Notes: generated by a model not told the origin, from the sequence alone. A stretch of DNA of 64,000 nucleotides from Hyphomicrobiales bacterium (GCA_026981645.1 JALSII010000044.1:62001-126000); one strand, 5' to 3'; shown: positions 34,677-44,059, numbered from the stretch's first letter. Translations and numbers: made by a program.

Positions 34677-34963
34677 ATGCCATCAGTTTTTGGGCAGCCA
34701 GCCATTGCACCGCAAAACCCCAAAAGCCTTCCCCTTCGCTAATTTGGTCCGTGACTCAGTCACCTGCCTGACCTTGATGGCCGCACCATCGTTGCGATTA
34801 CTGAAAATGCCTATACCTCGCTCAATTTTGCTTCGAGGCAATTCCTCACACTCTCACAAGTCTCCTTTTTGCCAAACAATCCCCAGAAGATATTGTTAAA
34901 CTTGGTGACCTAGTCACAGACCCTGAGGCGGCGAATATGCTCCAATGGGTCACTGCAATTTGA
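34677..34963 (+). pseudogene. Decayed small gene of about 95 codons, function unknown
   Basis: No intact frame, but three frames in turn read like one protein. From ATG 34677: MPSVFGQPAIAPQNPKSLPL, ending in TAA at 34740. The adjoining frame gives ANLVRDSVT. A third (34764-34868) gives LPDLDGRTIVAITENAY and then LNFASRQFLTLSQVSF. A fourth segment (from 34871) gives AKQSPEDIVKLGDLVTDPEA … MLQWVTAI and TGA at 34961. The last two join seamlessly if one T is restored to the T5 run at 34866-34870. Family not recognised. A sequencing error in the homopolymer would explain only one of the breaks. Confidence 0.4.
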
Positions 34964-34981
34964 AGCAAGAGGAGCTTTGAC

Positions 34982-35188
34982 ATGTTCAAAAACAATATGG
35001 GAACACTGGACCGGATTTTGCGTTTTTTAGTTGGCGCCGGACTGCTGGTGGCGTTTTTTTTGTTTCCCGACGCCGGATGGCGCTGGTTCACTCTCATCGG
35101 TATTATTCCGCTGGTAACTTCTATCATCGGCTCGTGCCCGCTCTATTCAATTTTTGGTCTCAGCACCTGTCCGGCAAAAAAGTCCTGA
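34982..35188 (+). CDS. DUF2892 small membrane protein (YgaP C-terminal-like)
   Basis: 68 residues: NMGTLDRILRFLVGAGLLVA, two helices and a CPLYSIFGLSTCP end. This is the membrane domain that in E. coli YgaP is fused to a rhodanese. It often lies in sulfide or thiosulfate operons regulated by BigR/YgaV. Here it precedes an ArsR-type regulator and an ArsP-like permease. AGAGGAG is a clear ribosome site. Confidence 0.85.
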   Translation: MFKNNMGTLDRILRFLVGAGLLVAFFLFPDAGWRWFTLIGIIPLVTSIIGSCPLYSIFGLSTCPAKKS

Positions 35189-35294
35189 GGCAGGCATCAT
35201 GCATAACGGGGGGGATTTGGTATGGTCGCCCCCGACCTGCGGTTTTGCGCAATCTGACAATTGATAAAACTAGGTTTATAGTTATAATGCGTTC

Positions 35295-35612
35295 ATGAAC
35301 CTTGAACAAGACATAGCAGTTTTAGCTCTTTCTGCCCTTGGACACGATGCGCGTCTGCGCATCTATAAACTGTTATTGCGGTCGGGAGAGAGTGGCCTAA
35401 GCGTTGGTGAGATCGCTTCGCGCCTGGACATTCCAGCTTCTACCCTTGCCCATCATCTTTCCACTCTGGTGCATTCCGGCCTGGTCATTCAGACCCGGCA
35501 GAGCCGGACGATTATCAATCGCATTGATTTTAAGCGCATGCGTGCGCTGGTTGCATTTCTATCCAAAGAATGCTGCGCCGACGCAGAAGGGGAAACAGCC
35601 AACGCTGCCTGA
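35295..35612 (+). CDS. ArsR-family transcriptional regulator
   Basis: 105 residues. Winged helix ALGHDARLRIYKLLLRSGESG, then EIASRLDIPASTLAHHLSTL and a beta wing. A C-terminal Cys pair (C93, C94 in KECCADAEG) could bind As(III) or another thiophilic ligand; the classic ELCVCDL motif in helix 3 is absent. It probably represses itself and the downstream permease. An AT-rich promoter (TTGATA…AGGTTTATAGTTATAAT) lies just upstream. Confidence 0.9.
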   Translation: MNLEQDIAVLALSALGHDARLRIYKLLLRSGESGLSVGEIASRLDIPASTLAHHLSTLVHSGLVIQTRQSRTIINRIDFKRMRALVAFLSKECCADAEGETANAA

Positions 35613-35656
35613 TCCTCTCTATTTTTTTGAGAACAAATAACCATAAATCCGGTTAT

Positions 35657-36709
35657 ATGGAGATTAAGTTGAACCTGCAAAACATTATGGAAAAAGCGCC
35701 ATGGTCCCGTCTCCCGTTCCAGATCGACCGGGTGTTGCTGGGCATTGTTGTCGTACTTGCTCTGGTTTTTACTCTTTCCCCCGAAGAGGGATGGAAAACG
35801 CTGAATTTTGCCAGCCAGAGCCTTTGGTCCATCGCCCCTTTCATGGCCCTGTCGATATTCACCGCAGCTTATGTCAGTGCCGCCGGTGCGGACAGTTTGA
35901 TTGCGCGGGTATTTTCGGGCCGAACCATACCGATGATATTCATGGCAGCAGCGTTCGGGGCTCTGTCGCCCTTTTGCTCGTGCGGGGTCATTCCCATCAT
36001 TGCCGCTCTGCTGGCCATGGGGGTTCCGCTGGCGCCGGTCATGGCTTTCTGGCTGGCCTCTCCGGTGACTGACCCGGCAATGTTTGTGGTCACCACCGGA
36101 ATATTGGGATTTGACTATGCGATGGCCAAAACCATCACCGCCATTGCTCTGGGGCTGCTGGGGGGCTTGGGAACTGCCTGGCTTGTTCGTCTGAAAATGT
36201 TTGCACACCCGCTAAAACCGGGAATTGGCGGCCAAGGATGCGCAGCGGCCGCTCTCACACAGCCAAAACCTGTCATCTGGGCATTCTGGCGCGCGCCGGA
36301 GCGGATTTCCAAATTCCGGCGGGAAGCGCTGGGAACTATGTTTTTCCTTGGCAAATGGCTCGCTCTGGCCTTTGTTCTGGAAAGCCTGATGCTGGCCTAT
36401 GTGCCCGCTGAATGGATTACAAGCCTGCTTTCAGGCACCGGCATTGCTCCCATTGCCCTTGCCACACTGGTCGGTGTTCCTGCCTATCTCAACGGATATG
36501 CAGCGCTGCCGCTGATGGATGGGCTGCTGAGCCAGGGCATGGCGCCGGGCGCAGCGCTTTCGTTCATGGTGGCGGGCGGTGTAACCAGTATTCCTGCAGC
36601 CATCGCCGTGTTTGCTCTGGTCAGAGGCCCCGTGTTTTTTGCCTATATATTGTTCGCGCTGGCGGGTTCCTTCTCTGCGGGACTAATATTTCAAGCGGTT
36701 TCAGGCTGA
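35657..36709 (+). CDS. Permease of the DUF318/ArsP family
   Basis: 350 residues with about eight membrane helices. The conserved LSPFCSCGVIPIIAALL motif and the second-half repeat TLVGVPAYLNGYAALPL define the permease family that includes ArsP, an exporter of organoarsenicals. With an ArsR gene directly before, efflux of arsenical or another toxic compound is plausible. ATG 35657 (MEIKLNLQ) chosen over a longer frame inside the arsR-like gene. Its end overlaps the convergent ligase gene by 9 bases. Confidence 0.83.
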   Translation: MEIKLNLQNIMEKAPWSRLPFQIDRVLLGIVVVLALVFTLSPEEGWKTLNFASQSLWSIAPFMALSIFTAAYVSAAGADSLIARVFSGRTIPMIFMAAAFGALSPFCSCGVIPIIAALLAMGVPLAPVMAFWLASPVTDPAMFVVTTGILGFDYAMAKTITAIALGLLGGLGTAWLVRLKMFAHPLKPGIGGQGCAAAALTQPKPVIWAFWRAPERISKFRREALGTMFFLGKWLALAFVLESLMLAYVPAEWITSLLSGTGIAPIALATLVGVPAYLNGYAALPLMDGLLSQGMAPGAALSFMVAGGVTSIPAAIAVFALVRGPVFFAYILFALAGSFSAGLIFQAVSG

Positions 36710-38002
36710 TGCAGAAACTGCGGATTCCGGCTCCACAAATGTACCGGCAAGAATTGCGGTCATAAACGCGTAGGAGTTTATGCCGATGTCGTAGCTGAAC
36801 ATGCCATCGAACAGCCCGAATATCGCGCTGCCTGACATAAAAATCACCGCTATATAAACGCGGTGGCCAAAGAACGCATCTTTGCGCTTCAGATTGGTGA
36901 ACGGTGCCGCCAGCAATGCCAGATAGCTGAACATGCCAAAAATGCCCGCGGCGGCGGCAAATCCAAGAAAATCATTGTGCACATGGGGCCATCTGGCTGC
37001 AATTTTTGAATTGAGCACCCCGGTTGCCGGGCGTCTGCCGGTTAACTGCTCAGCGGATTTTGCAGGTGTGTTGGCCCAGCCGTGCCCGACAATCGGAGAT
37101 TCCGTAAATGCTCGCCAGGCACCCTTATAGAGGTCAATCCTGATCTGGGTACCCCATTGTTTTGAAGTGCCGGTACTGACAACTTCGGCAATCACACTGA
37201 AAGTCTCACCGACCCTTGGCAGTTTGACGTCACGCACCAAAAAGGCCGCCATGCCCAGCCCCATCACAAGTACTGAGATCAGTCCGCCCCGAATGAGCCA
37301 TTTCAGGCCGCCAGGCTGGTTCAAAAGATAAATCAGTGCAAACAGGGCAAGCACAGGCACAGCAAGAAGAGTGCCGCGGGATCCAGACAAGATAGTACCC
37401 AAAACTCCAAGAAAGGGGCCGGAAAGATAGATTATGCGCCAGCGGGAGCGGGAAAGAAACAGGCCCGGAAGCGTCATGAAGCCGAAAAGGAGAATGATAT
37501 GGGCATACATGTTGGGATTGTTGAACATGCCCGATGCCCGCGCCATGCCGGACACGCCCACATTCAGAGCGCCGAACACCGTACCAAGAAAAGTTCCAAG
37601 AAGCGCGATATTGATAATGACAAGGGGCCATGGACCGCCAGCGTGGCGGCGGGCCAGCAGATAGACCGGCACCGAAAGCGGCAGAGCGATGAAATTGAAC
37701 ACAAAACGCATGTCGGAAGGCTCTTTGGTGTTGATGAGAAACATCAAAGAGAGAACGACGAACACAACAAGAAAAATCAACAGGCCAGTTTCCTGCCGAA
37801 TTATTTGTCGCAAAGGGGCAGGAAACACCAGAAAAAGCGCCAACATTGCAGCAACCAGTGAAGCACCGCTGCCTACGCTGCCAAAACTGACTGGCGCCAC
37901 CAGAAGCAACACCAGCACAAGCCACCATATGGCGCTCACCATTCGGGACTTTGTGTCGGGCACCCGGTCGTCAACCATTGCCTCGCCGAGATGCCTGTTC
38001 AC
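36701..38002 (-). CDS. O-antigen ligase/polymerase-like membrane protein
   Basis: 433 residues, about 11 membrane helices. The large periplasmic loop holds GHGWANTP … RWPHVHNDFLGFAAAAG, the H-x-H-N signature of the Wzy_C/WaaL family; SGSRGTLLA is also typical. It polymerises or attaches lipid-linked glycan in the periplasm and may serve the glycan of the 25-34 kb locus. GTG start overlapping the preceding glycosyltransferase stop as GTGA. Confidence 0.85.
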   Translation of the reverse strand: MNRHLGEAMVDDRVPDTKSRMVSAIWWLVLVLLLVAPVSFGSVGSGASLVAAMLALFLVFPAPLRQIIRQETGLLIFLVVFVVLSLMFLINTKEPSDMRFVFNFIALPLSVPVYLLARRHAGGPWPLVIINIALLGTFLGTVFGALNVGVSGMARASGMFNNPNMYAHIILLFGFMTLPGLFLSRSRWRIIYLSGPFLGVLGTILSGSRGTLLAVPVLALFALIYLLNQPGGLKWLIRGGLISVLVMGLGMAAFLVRDVKLPRVGETFSVIAEVVSTGTSKQWGTQIRIDLYKGAWRAFTESPIVGHGWANTPAKSAEQLTGRRPATGVLNSKIAARWPHVHNDFLGFAAAAGIFGMFSYLALLAAPFTNLKRKDAFFGHRVYIAVIFMSGSAIFGLFDGMFSYDIGINSYAFMTAILAGTFVEPESAVSASA

Positions 38003-39201
38003 AACGTCCCCCGCCCTGTCCCGTTTATTTTTTCAAGCGCCCTGAGAAGCTTTTTGTCCCGGTAGTGCAGAAGCGGGCTGGGCTTGTCGGGTTGCTGGCG
38101 CGTTTGTTTCCAATTGGTGCTTATACCCCGAAAATGCCAAAAGGAACAAACCGGTTTTTCGGTAATTTTTCGTTCCGGCGCCCCCATGATGCGATGCCAG
38201 TAGGGAAATACATTCAGGCCTTCCATCCAGTCCTGTTTTGGGTCGCAGGCCCACTTTTTCGGGCACAGATATTTGGAGGGGTCGCGACGCATATGGGTGA
38301 AATCCCCATGCCGAAACCCCTCAGGGCGTGTGCGCCCTGAGCCACTCGGTGCCACAACCGCTTCAACCCAACTGCCAGAAAGTGGTGCAATGCCGTAAGG
38401 GGCAGACTGCGCCACCTCAAAAATATCGCTGCCCGGGAGCGGGGAAACCAATTCGTCAATATCGCAATTGAGAATGGCATCTGCCTTCATCCCCAAACGG
38501 CGCAAGACAACCCCCATGGAGCTGATTTGCAAAAAATGGGCCCAGTAATGATAGGTAAAAACACGGTTGTCGGTGCGTCCGAACCGGTAGGGCCACGAAA
38601 AAAGTACAAGTTTTTTCAAACCTGCAATCTGTGCAAGGGCCGCTTCAATCTTATCCAGTCCATAGCGGGTTGAGCCGTTGTCGAACAGAACAAGGGTATC
38701 GGCCCGATGGTGCTTCGCATGATAGGCAGCCCAATCATAAATCCATTGCAAATCATTGTTCTTGTTCATGGTGAACAATATGCGCGCGCGCGCCAGTTCA
38801 TTTACAAGACTGGGCTGGACGACAATCCTAAAATCCGCGCTGGCAAATTTCAAATCAATGTGTGTGGTGTCCGGGGATACTCCGGCAAGTCTTGTGGTCA
38901 TTGTCGAACGCGAGGGGAAAAACTCTGCTGCCAGCTCCTTCCCGGACGGATGCGCAACAAAGCGCGCCTGGCCGTAGTGCTCAAGCAGGTTTGCCGGTGG
39001 CGGGCCGACAAGCAGAACATCAGCGCCATCATGATGCCAGAAGCAATCATAGAACAGCGCTCTGTCTTCGAACTGCTCATAATATTGGAGAGGGCGTTTA
39101 CGGTCCGGCACTCTGGGTAGCCGGGAAAGCCCGGCCCCGGTATCAAGAAACACCGGGCTGTGAGCCGGGCGAAAAATTCGCAAACCCTCACCAGCGCTCA
39201 T
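37999..39201 (-). CDS. Glycosyltransferase, family 2/92-like
   Basis: 400 residues. A central GT-A domain shows NNDLQWIYDWAAYHAKHH, LVLFDNGSTRYG, AILNCDIDELVSPL (D-x-D) and FRHGDFTHMRRDP, which match the glycosyl-transferase 2_4/GT92 group that carries capsule and LPS enzymes. The N-terminal 120 residues are a separate region without clear match. It is translationally coupled to the ligase gene downstream and lies only 27 bases after pheT on the same strand. Confidence 0.8.
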   Translation of the reverse strand: MSAGEGLRIFRPAHSPVFLDTGAGLSRLPRVPDRKRPLQYYEQFEDRALFYDCFWHHDGADVLLVGPPPANLLEHYGQARFVAHPSGKELAAEFFPSRSTMTTRLAGVSPDTTHIDLKFASADFRIVVQPSLVNELARARILFTMNKNNDLQWIYDWAAYHAKHHRADTLVLFDNGSTRYGLDKIEAALAQIAGLKKLVLFSWPYRFGRTDNRVFTYHYWAHFLQISSMGVVLRRLGMKADAILNCDIDELVSPLPGSDIFEVAQSAPYGIAPLSGSWVEAVVAPSGSGRTRPEGFRHGDFTHMRRDPSKYLCPKKWACDPKQDWMEGLNVFPYWHRIMGAPERKITEKPVCSFWHFRGISTNWKQTRQQPDKPSPLLHYRDKKLLRALEKINGTGRGTL

Positions 39202-39228
39202 AGGTTATTTCCCCACCCCACACCTGAA

Positions 39229-41652
39229 CTATTGCCGCAATGCGCCGCCGGTGGCTTTTTCCACCGCAGCGATTATGCGCGCCGACACTGCTTCGATTTC
39301 TTCGTCGGTGAGGGTCTTGTCCCGGGGTTGCATTGTCACCTCAATGGCCATGGATTTTTTACCCTCCCCCAGGGATTTGCCCTCAAACACGTCGAACAGG
39401 TTAACCGCTGAAATGAGGTTTTTGTGGGCTGAACGCGCAGCCTTGAGCAAGGCGCCAGCCTTGACATCCATGTCAACTATGAAGGCAAAATCCCTCTTCA
39501 GCGGCATAAGATCCGACAGGTTGAGGGCAGGTTTGGCCCGGGTTGCTTTTTTGCGGGGATTTGGCAAGGCATCAAGGTTGATTTCAAACGCCACCACCGG
39601 ACCCGTCAAATCAAGCTCCGCCAGCTGCAAGGGATGAAGTTCTCCGAACCAGCCCAGAATGTTTTTGGGACCAAGCTGCACGCGCCCGCCGCGACCCGGA
39701 TGGGCCCAGTCGGCAGGTTCGGCCACAAGTTGGGTCTTGTCCATGTCAATGCCCAGCGCATCGAACAGCGCGGACATGTCAGCCTTGGCGTCAAAGGCAT
39801 CAACCGCGTCTGCGGCACCCCGCCAGTGCCGTCCAGCCCCGCCCGGGCCGGCAGAGCCGGTGCGAATCCCTGAAGCAAAGGTGCGTTGACCCTCCGGCGT
39901 GTCATCAGTGAATATCTGCCCCACTTCAAACAAAGCGAGGTCAGAATAGGAGCGGTTGGCATTGCGCTGCGCCGCGGCCAAAAGGCCAGGCAGCAAAGAG
40001 GGGCGCATGTCGGTGAGGTCGGAGGCGATGGGGTTGGCCAGCTTCAGAGCAGGCGCGCCGCCGCCAAATGCTGTTGCCTGACTTTCGGACACAAACGACC
40101 AGGTGACCGCTTCATCCATGCCGCGGGCTGCCAGCGCCCGGCGGGCGATGCGCCGCCGATTCTGAATGGGGGTGAGCATTTTTTCAGCTACTCCGGCCAG
40201 CCGTTCCAGCGGCTCCACCGGAACCTTGTCGAGCCCCACGATTCGCATGACTTCTTCCACGATGTCAGCCTTGATGGTGACATCGGGACGCCAGCTTGGC
40301 ACGGCGACCTTGACCAGGTCCCCGGTGCCTGCACTCCAGAACCCGAGCAGTTTGAGCACGGCCCTGGCCTCGGCGGCACTGATGGAAAGCCCGGTCAGGC
40401 GCCTGATTTCAGACAGGGGAAAATCAATGATTTTTTCCTCAATGTCGACATTGCCCGCATAAGTGGGCTCGCATGCCTCGCCCCCGCAAATATCGAGCAC
40501 CATCCTTGTCGCCAGTTCAAGGCCGGGCTTGACGAAGGCGGGGTCGACAGTGCGCTCAAAGCGGTAGCGCGCGTCCGAGACAATACCTGTCTTGCGCCCC
40601 GTGGCGGCGGTGACAAGCGGGTCAAACCAGGCACATTCAATCAGCACATTGGTGGTTTCTTCGGTGCACCCGCTGGCCACACCGCCCAGAATACCCCCAA
40701 GACCGAGCACGCCATTGTCATCAGCAATAACGCACATGGTTTCGTCAACCTCGTGGGGCTTGTCATCAAGCCCGTCGAATTTCTCACCCTTAATGCCCAT
40801 GCGCGCATGCAGGGTGCCAGAGAGCTTGTCCGCATCATAGACATGCAAGGGGCGGCCCCGGTCATAGGAAATATAATTGGTGATGTCGGCAAGGGCGTTG
40901 ATGGGCCGCAGGCCGATGGCACGCAGGCGGGCCTGCATCCAATCCGGGGAGGGACCGTTTTTAACGTTTTTTATCAGCCGCCCGGCAAACATTTTACACG
41001 CTTGAGGTTCGTCTTTTTCAAAGCGCAACTCGATGGGCACCGTGGTGGGTCCGGCGGTGGCGGGAACCGGGGCGACCGAGCCATCCTTGAGGTCACCAAC
41101 CCCGGCGGCGGCCAGTTCACGGGCCAGCCCGTAAACTCCGGTGCAATCCCCGCGATTGGGGGTGAGTTCAACCTCGACAACCACCTGGTTGAGCCCGGCA
41201 TAGTCGGCATATTTTTTCCCCAGCGGGGCGTCGCTGGCCAACTCGATTATGCCGTCATGCTCGTCCGAAATCATCAACTCGCGTTCCGAGCACAACATGC
41301 CGTTGCTTTCCTCACCACGAATGACGCCTTTTTGCAGGGTAAACTCGGTGCCCGGAATATAGGTTCCCGCCGGGGCAAATACTCCCATCATGCCGGTTTT
41401 TGCGTTGGGGGCGCCGCACACGACCTTTACCGGCTCGCCGTGCCCCGTATCGACCATGCACACTTTGAGCCGGTCGGCATTGGGATGTTTTTCAGCCGAA
41501 ATCACCCGGGCGATTGTGAACGCTGCAAGCTGTTTGCCCTGGTTTTCAACCGCCTCGACCTCGGTGCCGGTCATGGTCAGCGTATCAACGATATTGTCAA
41601 CAGATGCTTCGGTCTCAAGATGCTCCTTGAGCCAGTCAATGGTGAATTTCAT
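39229..41652 (-). CDS. pheT: Phenylalanine-tRNA ligase beta subunit
   Basis: 807 residues, bacterial length. Domains in order: EMAP-like tRNA-binding (FTIARVISAEKHPNADRLKVC), B3/B4 editing (TNYISYDRGRPLHVYD), B5 (RRLTGLSISAAEA), the inactive synthetase core (MDEAVTWSFVSE … LANPIASDLTDMRPSLLPGLL) and a C-terminal anticodon-binding FDX-ACB (LMPLKRDFAFIVD). With PheS it charges tRNA-Phe. It is separated from pheS by the ASCH and exonuclease genes, an interruption of the usual pheST pair. Confidence 0.97.
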   Translation of the reverse strand: MKFTIDWLKEHLETEASVDNIVDTLTMTGTEVEAVENQGKQLAAFTIARVISAEKHPNADRLKVCMVDTGHGEPVKVVCGAPNAKTGMMGVFAPAGTYIPGTEFTLQKGVIRGEESNGMLCSERELMISDEHDGIIELASDAPLGKKYADYAGLNQVVVEVELTPNRGDCTGVYGLARELAAAGVGDLKDGSVAPVPATAGPTTVPIELRFEKDEPQACKMFAGRLIKNVKNGPSPDWMQARLRAIGLRPINALADITNYISYDRGRPLHVYDADKLSGTLHARMGIKGEKFDGLDDKPHEVDETMCVIADDNGVLGLGGILGGVASGCTEETTNVLIECAWFDPLVTAATGRKTGIVSDARYRFERTVDPAFVKPGLELATRMVLDICGGEACEPTYAGNVDIEEKIIDFPLSEIRRLTGLSISAAEARAVLKLLGFWSAGTGDLVKVAVPSWRPDVTIKADIVEEVMRIVGLDKVPVEPLERLAGVAEKMLTPIQNRRRIARRALAARGMDEAVTWSFVSESQATAFGGGAPALKLANPIASDLTDMRPSLLPGLLAAAQRNANRSYSDLALFEVGQIFTDDTPEGQRTFASGIRTGSAGPGGAGRHWRGAADAVDAFDAKADMSALFDALGIDMDKTQLVAEPADWAHPGRGGRVQLGPKNILGWFGELHPLQLAELDLTGPVVAFEINLDALPNPRKKATRAKPALNLSDLMPLKRDFAFIVDMDVKAGALLKAARSAHKNLISAVNLFDVFEGKSLGEGKKSMAIEVTMQPRDKTLTDEEIEAVSARIIAAVEKATGGALRQ

Positions 41653-42296
41653 GAATAAGATCCGGTCGTGTTTTCTTGTTTTGGCAGTCTTGAATTCAAT
41701 TCGAGCAATTTGGTCAGCACGTTGGCAAATCCGCGCGCATCGTCAATGGCCTTGTGGGAATGGGGCACGTCGCCATACCATTCGAGCGGCACCCGTTGCA
41801 TACCCCAGTTCAGATAGTCCTGCCCCCTTAGCGTGCCCGCCATGGTGTAGAGGCAGACCCCGCCGCCACGAAAAAGCTGGCGCTGGCCGTTGAACGGGCC
41901 ACCAAGAGCGCGGGTATCAGCAAAACTGTCCAGATAATGGTCCATCCACGGACCGTCAAACATGATGGGAGCGGCGCAGAACACCTTGTCATGGGGCAGG
42001 CTTTCAACCCAGTCCGCATAGCGCAGCATCTCGGATTTCACCGGTTTGGGGTTGGTGGTTGCAGCTCTATAGGCTTCGGGGAACCCCTCCCACCATTTGC
42101 TCGTTGCCGCGTCGGGCGACCGGTCGTCCCGCCGTTCCAGAACGCTTTCAAACTCTCCAAGCACCGCGCCGTCATAGGTCATGGCCACGCTGGCGAACGA
42201 GAGCATGGAGTTGCGCAAAGGGGAGTGGCCATCGGTTTCAATGTCGGTGACGACGAAGGTCACAGGGGTGGCGGATGTGTGGGGCATGTCAGGCAA
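41649..42296 (-). CDS. DEDD-type 3'-5' exonuclease-like protein
   Basis: 215 residues. Exo I FVVTDIETDGHSP (first D and E), a central LPHDKVFCAAPIMFDGPW (exo II region) and HSHKAIDDARGFANVL (exo III with H and D) form a DnaQ-like RNase T fold. Cellular target unknown. Its stop overlaps the pheT start as ATGA, so it is translated together with PheRS. Confidence 0.8.
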   Translation of the reverse strand: MPDMPHTSATPVTFVVTDIETDGHSPLRNSMLSFASVAMTYDGAVLGEFESVLERRDDRSPDAATSKWWEGFPEAYRAATTNPKPVKSEMLRYADWVESLPHDKVFCAAPIMFDGPWMDHYLDSFADTRALGGPFNGQRQLFRGGGVCLYTMAGTLRGQDYLNWGMQRVPLEWYGDVPHSHKAIDDARGFANVLTKLLELNSRLPKQENTTGSYS

Positions 42297-42319
42297 CTCT
42301 CACCCTCAACCCGTTCTTC

Positions 42320-42539
42320 CCTCTCCCCTCGTGGGAGAGGGTGGGCTGGCACCAGCCAGCTCGGGTGAGGGGGTTGGTTCCGGTTTGTTCGCTCAGGCCG
42401 ACACCCCTCATCCGCCCCGTTGGGGCACCTTCTCCCGCAAGGGGAGAAGGAAAGACACCAGACCTTAGTGCACCATGCCTCATTGCGTGCCTGTCGGACC
42501 ATCGAGCAATGCCAACCCCCTCCCCCTTCGCGGGGAGGG
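42320..42539. repeat. Mosaic of three GC-rich hairpin repeats
   Basis: The 264-base gap between the ASCH and exonuclease genes is filled by hairpins: CCTCTCCC-CTCGT-GGGAGAGG (42320-42340), CTGGC-ACCA-GCCAG (42346-42359), CCTTCTCC…GGAGAAGG (42428-42450) and CCCTCCCC…GGGGAGGG (42518-42539). The linkers include CACCCCTCATCCGCCCCG-type text. Such mosaics are widespread between genes in Rhizobiales. Confidence 0.65.
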
Positions 42540-42560
42540 CCGGGGTGGGGGCAAATTTCT

Positions 42561-42968
42561 TCATCGTTCAAACACTTCCACCAGTTCGAAACGTTCGCAG
42601 ACCAGCTCCATATCTTCAGACCAGCCGCCATTGCGCTCAAAAAACGCCCTGTGCCCTTGGCGCCAATCGGCGAGCGTGCGAAAGCCCTCCCCCTCATCAA
42701 ATGCAAATTGTTCGTCCATCTGGTCAAAACGCCTGATGTTCACCTCAAGCGTTCTGATGACTGCTGCGGGTTTGCCCCCGCCATCAAGCACAATGTCCAG
42801 GCGGCCCACTTCTGGCATGGCCTCGCCGTCGGCCTCAAAGTCGCGCAAGGCGCCGCAGGTGGCGGTTTTTGTTCCCGCAATCACCAGCGCCAGCAGTTCG
42901 TCAGCCATTTCGGGGCTGTCCCCGAAACTGAATTGCTCGGCATCAGCATATTTTGCGGACAAAACCAT
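42561..42968 (-). CDS. ASCH-domain protein
   Basis: 135 residues. FSFGDSPEMADELLALVIAG, KTATCGAL and VGRLDIVLDGGGKPAAVIRTLEV form the beta-barrel ASCH domain (YhfF/YqfB group), related to PUA and thought to bind RNA or nucleosides; some members are amidohydrolases. ATG 42968 shares one base with the pheS stop codon, so it is coupled to pheS. Function unknown. Confidence 0.85.
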   Translation of the reverse strand: MVLSAKYADAEQFSFGDSPEMADELLALVIAGTKTATCGALRDFEADGEAMPEVGRLDIVLDGGGKPAAVIRTLEVNIRRFDQMDEQFAFDEGEGFRTLADWRQGHRAFFERNGGWSEDMELVCERFELVEVFER

Positions 42969-44059
42969 CAACTGCTCAACCCGCCAAACAGCGTTGGCAT
43001 ATCAAGGGGCCTGAAACCGTAATGGTCGAGCCAGCGCTTGTCGGCATCAAAAAAGGCGCGCAGGTCAGGCATGCCGTATTTCAGCATGGCGAGGCGGTCG
43101 ATGCCCAGCCCCCAGGCAAAACCCTGATAGACGTCCGGGTCAAGCCCGGCATTGCGCAGCACATTGGGATGGACCATGCCGCAGCCCAGAATCTCCATCC
43201 AGTCGGTCCCGGTGCCGATTTTAACCTCGTTGCCGGAGCGGTCGCACTGCACGTCCACCTCCATGGAGGGTTCGGTGAAGGGGAAAAAATGCGGGCGGAA
43301 GCGGGTGACGACATTATCCACTTCAAAAAACGTCTTGAGGAATTCTTCCAGAACCCAGCGCAACTGGCCGATATGGGAGCTTTTGTCGATGACCAGCCCT
43401 TCGACCTGATGAAACATGGGGGTGTGGGTCTGGTCGCTGTCGCAGCGATAGGTACGACCCGGAATGATGATGCGGATGGGGGGTTCCTGCGTCTCCATAG
43501 TGCGTATCTGCACCGGGGAGGTGTGGGTGCGCAAAACCTTGCGTTTTCCCTCACTGTCAGGATTGAAGAAAAACGTGTCGTGCATTTCGCGCGCCGGATG
43601 TCCTTCGGGAAAATTCAGCGCGGTGAAATTATAATAATCGGTTTCAATGTCCGGCCCTTCGGCCAGTGCAAAACCCATATCGGAAAAAATCGCGGTGATT
43701 TCATCAATCACCTGAGAAACCGGGTGCACCCGGCCGCGGGCCAGCGGGCCGGGACGGACAGGCAAGGTAATATCCACCCTCTCGGAGGCCAGTCTTTTTT
43801 CCAGTTCGGCTTTTTTCAATTCAGCGCCGCGTGCCTCGACAGCGGCGACTATTTCATTCTTTAGCCCGTTGATGGCCGGACCGGCGACTTTGCGCTCCTC
43901 CGAAGTCATTTTGCCCAAAGTGGCAAGCAGCGCGGAGACAGAACCCTTTTTCCCAAGAGCGCCAACGCGCACATTATCAAGCGCCTGCAAATTGTCGGTT
44001 GCAGCAATATCGGCGCTGATCTGGTCGCGTAAAATTTCGATGGTTTTGTTGTCTGGCAT
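42968..44059 (-). CDS. pheS: Phenylalanine-tRNA ligase alpha subunit
   Basis: 363 residues. An N-terminal coiled coil binds tRNA. The class II catalytic core has [19 protein letters not shown], motif 2 around [37 protein letters not shown] and motif 3 [17 protein letters not shown]. The phenylalanine-pocket region near [16 protein letters not shown] is normal. Transcribed with rpmI and rplT upstream, 134 bases away. Confidence 0.97.
   Translation of the reverse strand: MPDNKTIEILRDQISADIAATDNLQALDNVRVGALGKKGSVSALLATLGKMTSEERKVAGPAINGLKNEIVAAVEARGAELKKAELEKRLASERVDITLPVRPGPLARGRVHPVSQVIDEITAIFSDMGFALAEGPDIETDYYNFTALNFPEGHPAREMHDTFFFNPDSEGKRKVLRTHTSPVQIRTMETQEPPIRIIIPGRTYRCDSDQTHTPMFHQVEGLVIDKSSHIGQLRWVLEEFLKTFFEVDNVVTRFRPHFFPFTEPSMEVDVQCDRSGNEVKIGTGTDWMEILGCGMVHPNVLRNAGLDPDVYQGFAWGLGIDRLAMLKYGMPDLRAFFDADKRWLDHYGFRPLDMPTLFGGLSS

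Noticed and set aside
34751-34917. Two GTGAC-N3-GTCAC palindromes (34751 and 34905) that could be operators of the ArsR-type regulator
   Set aside because: Both fall inside the decayed gene, where they encode parts of the stitched protein, and they are over 370 bases from the ArsR-type gene. Chance is likely.
39886-41658. 590-codon open frame on the plus strand
   Set aside because: It lies fully antisense to pheT, whose whole protein is clearly recognisable; high-GC codon bias opens the opposite strand.
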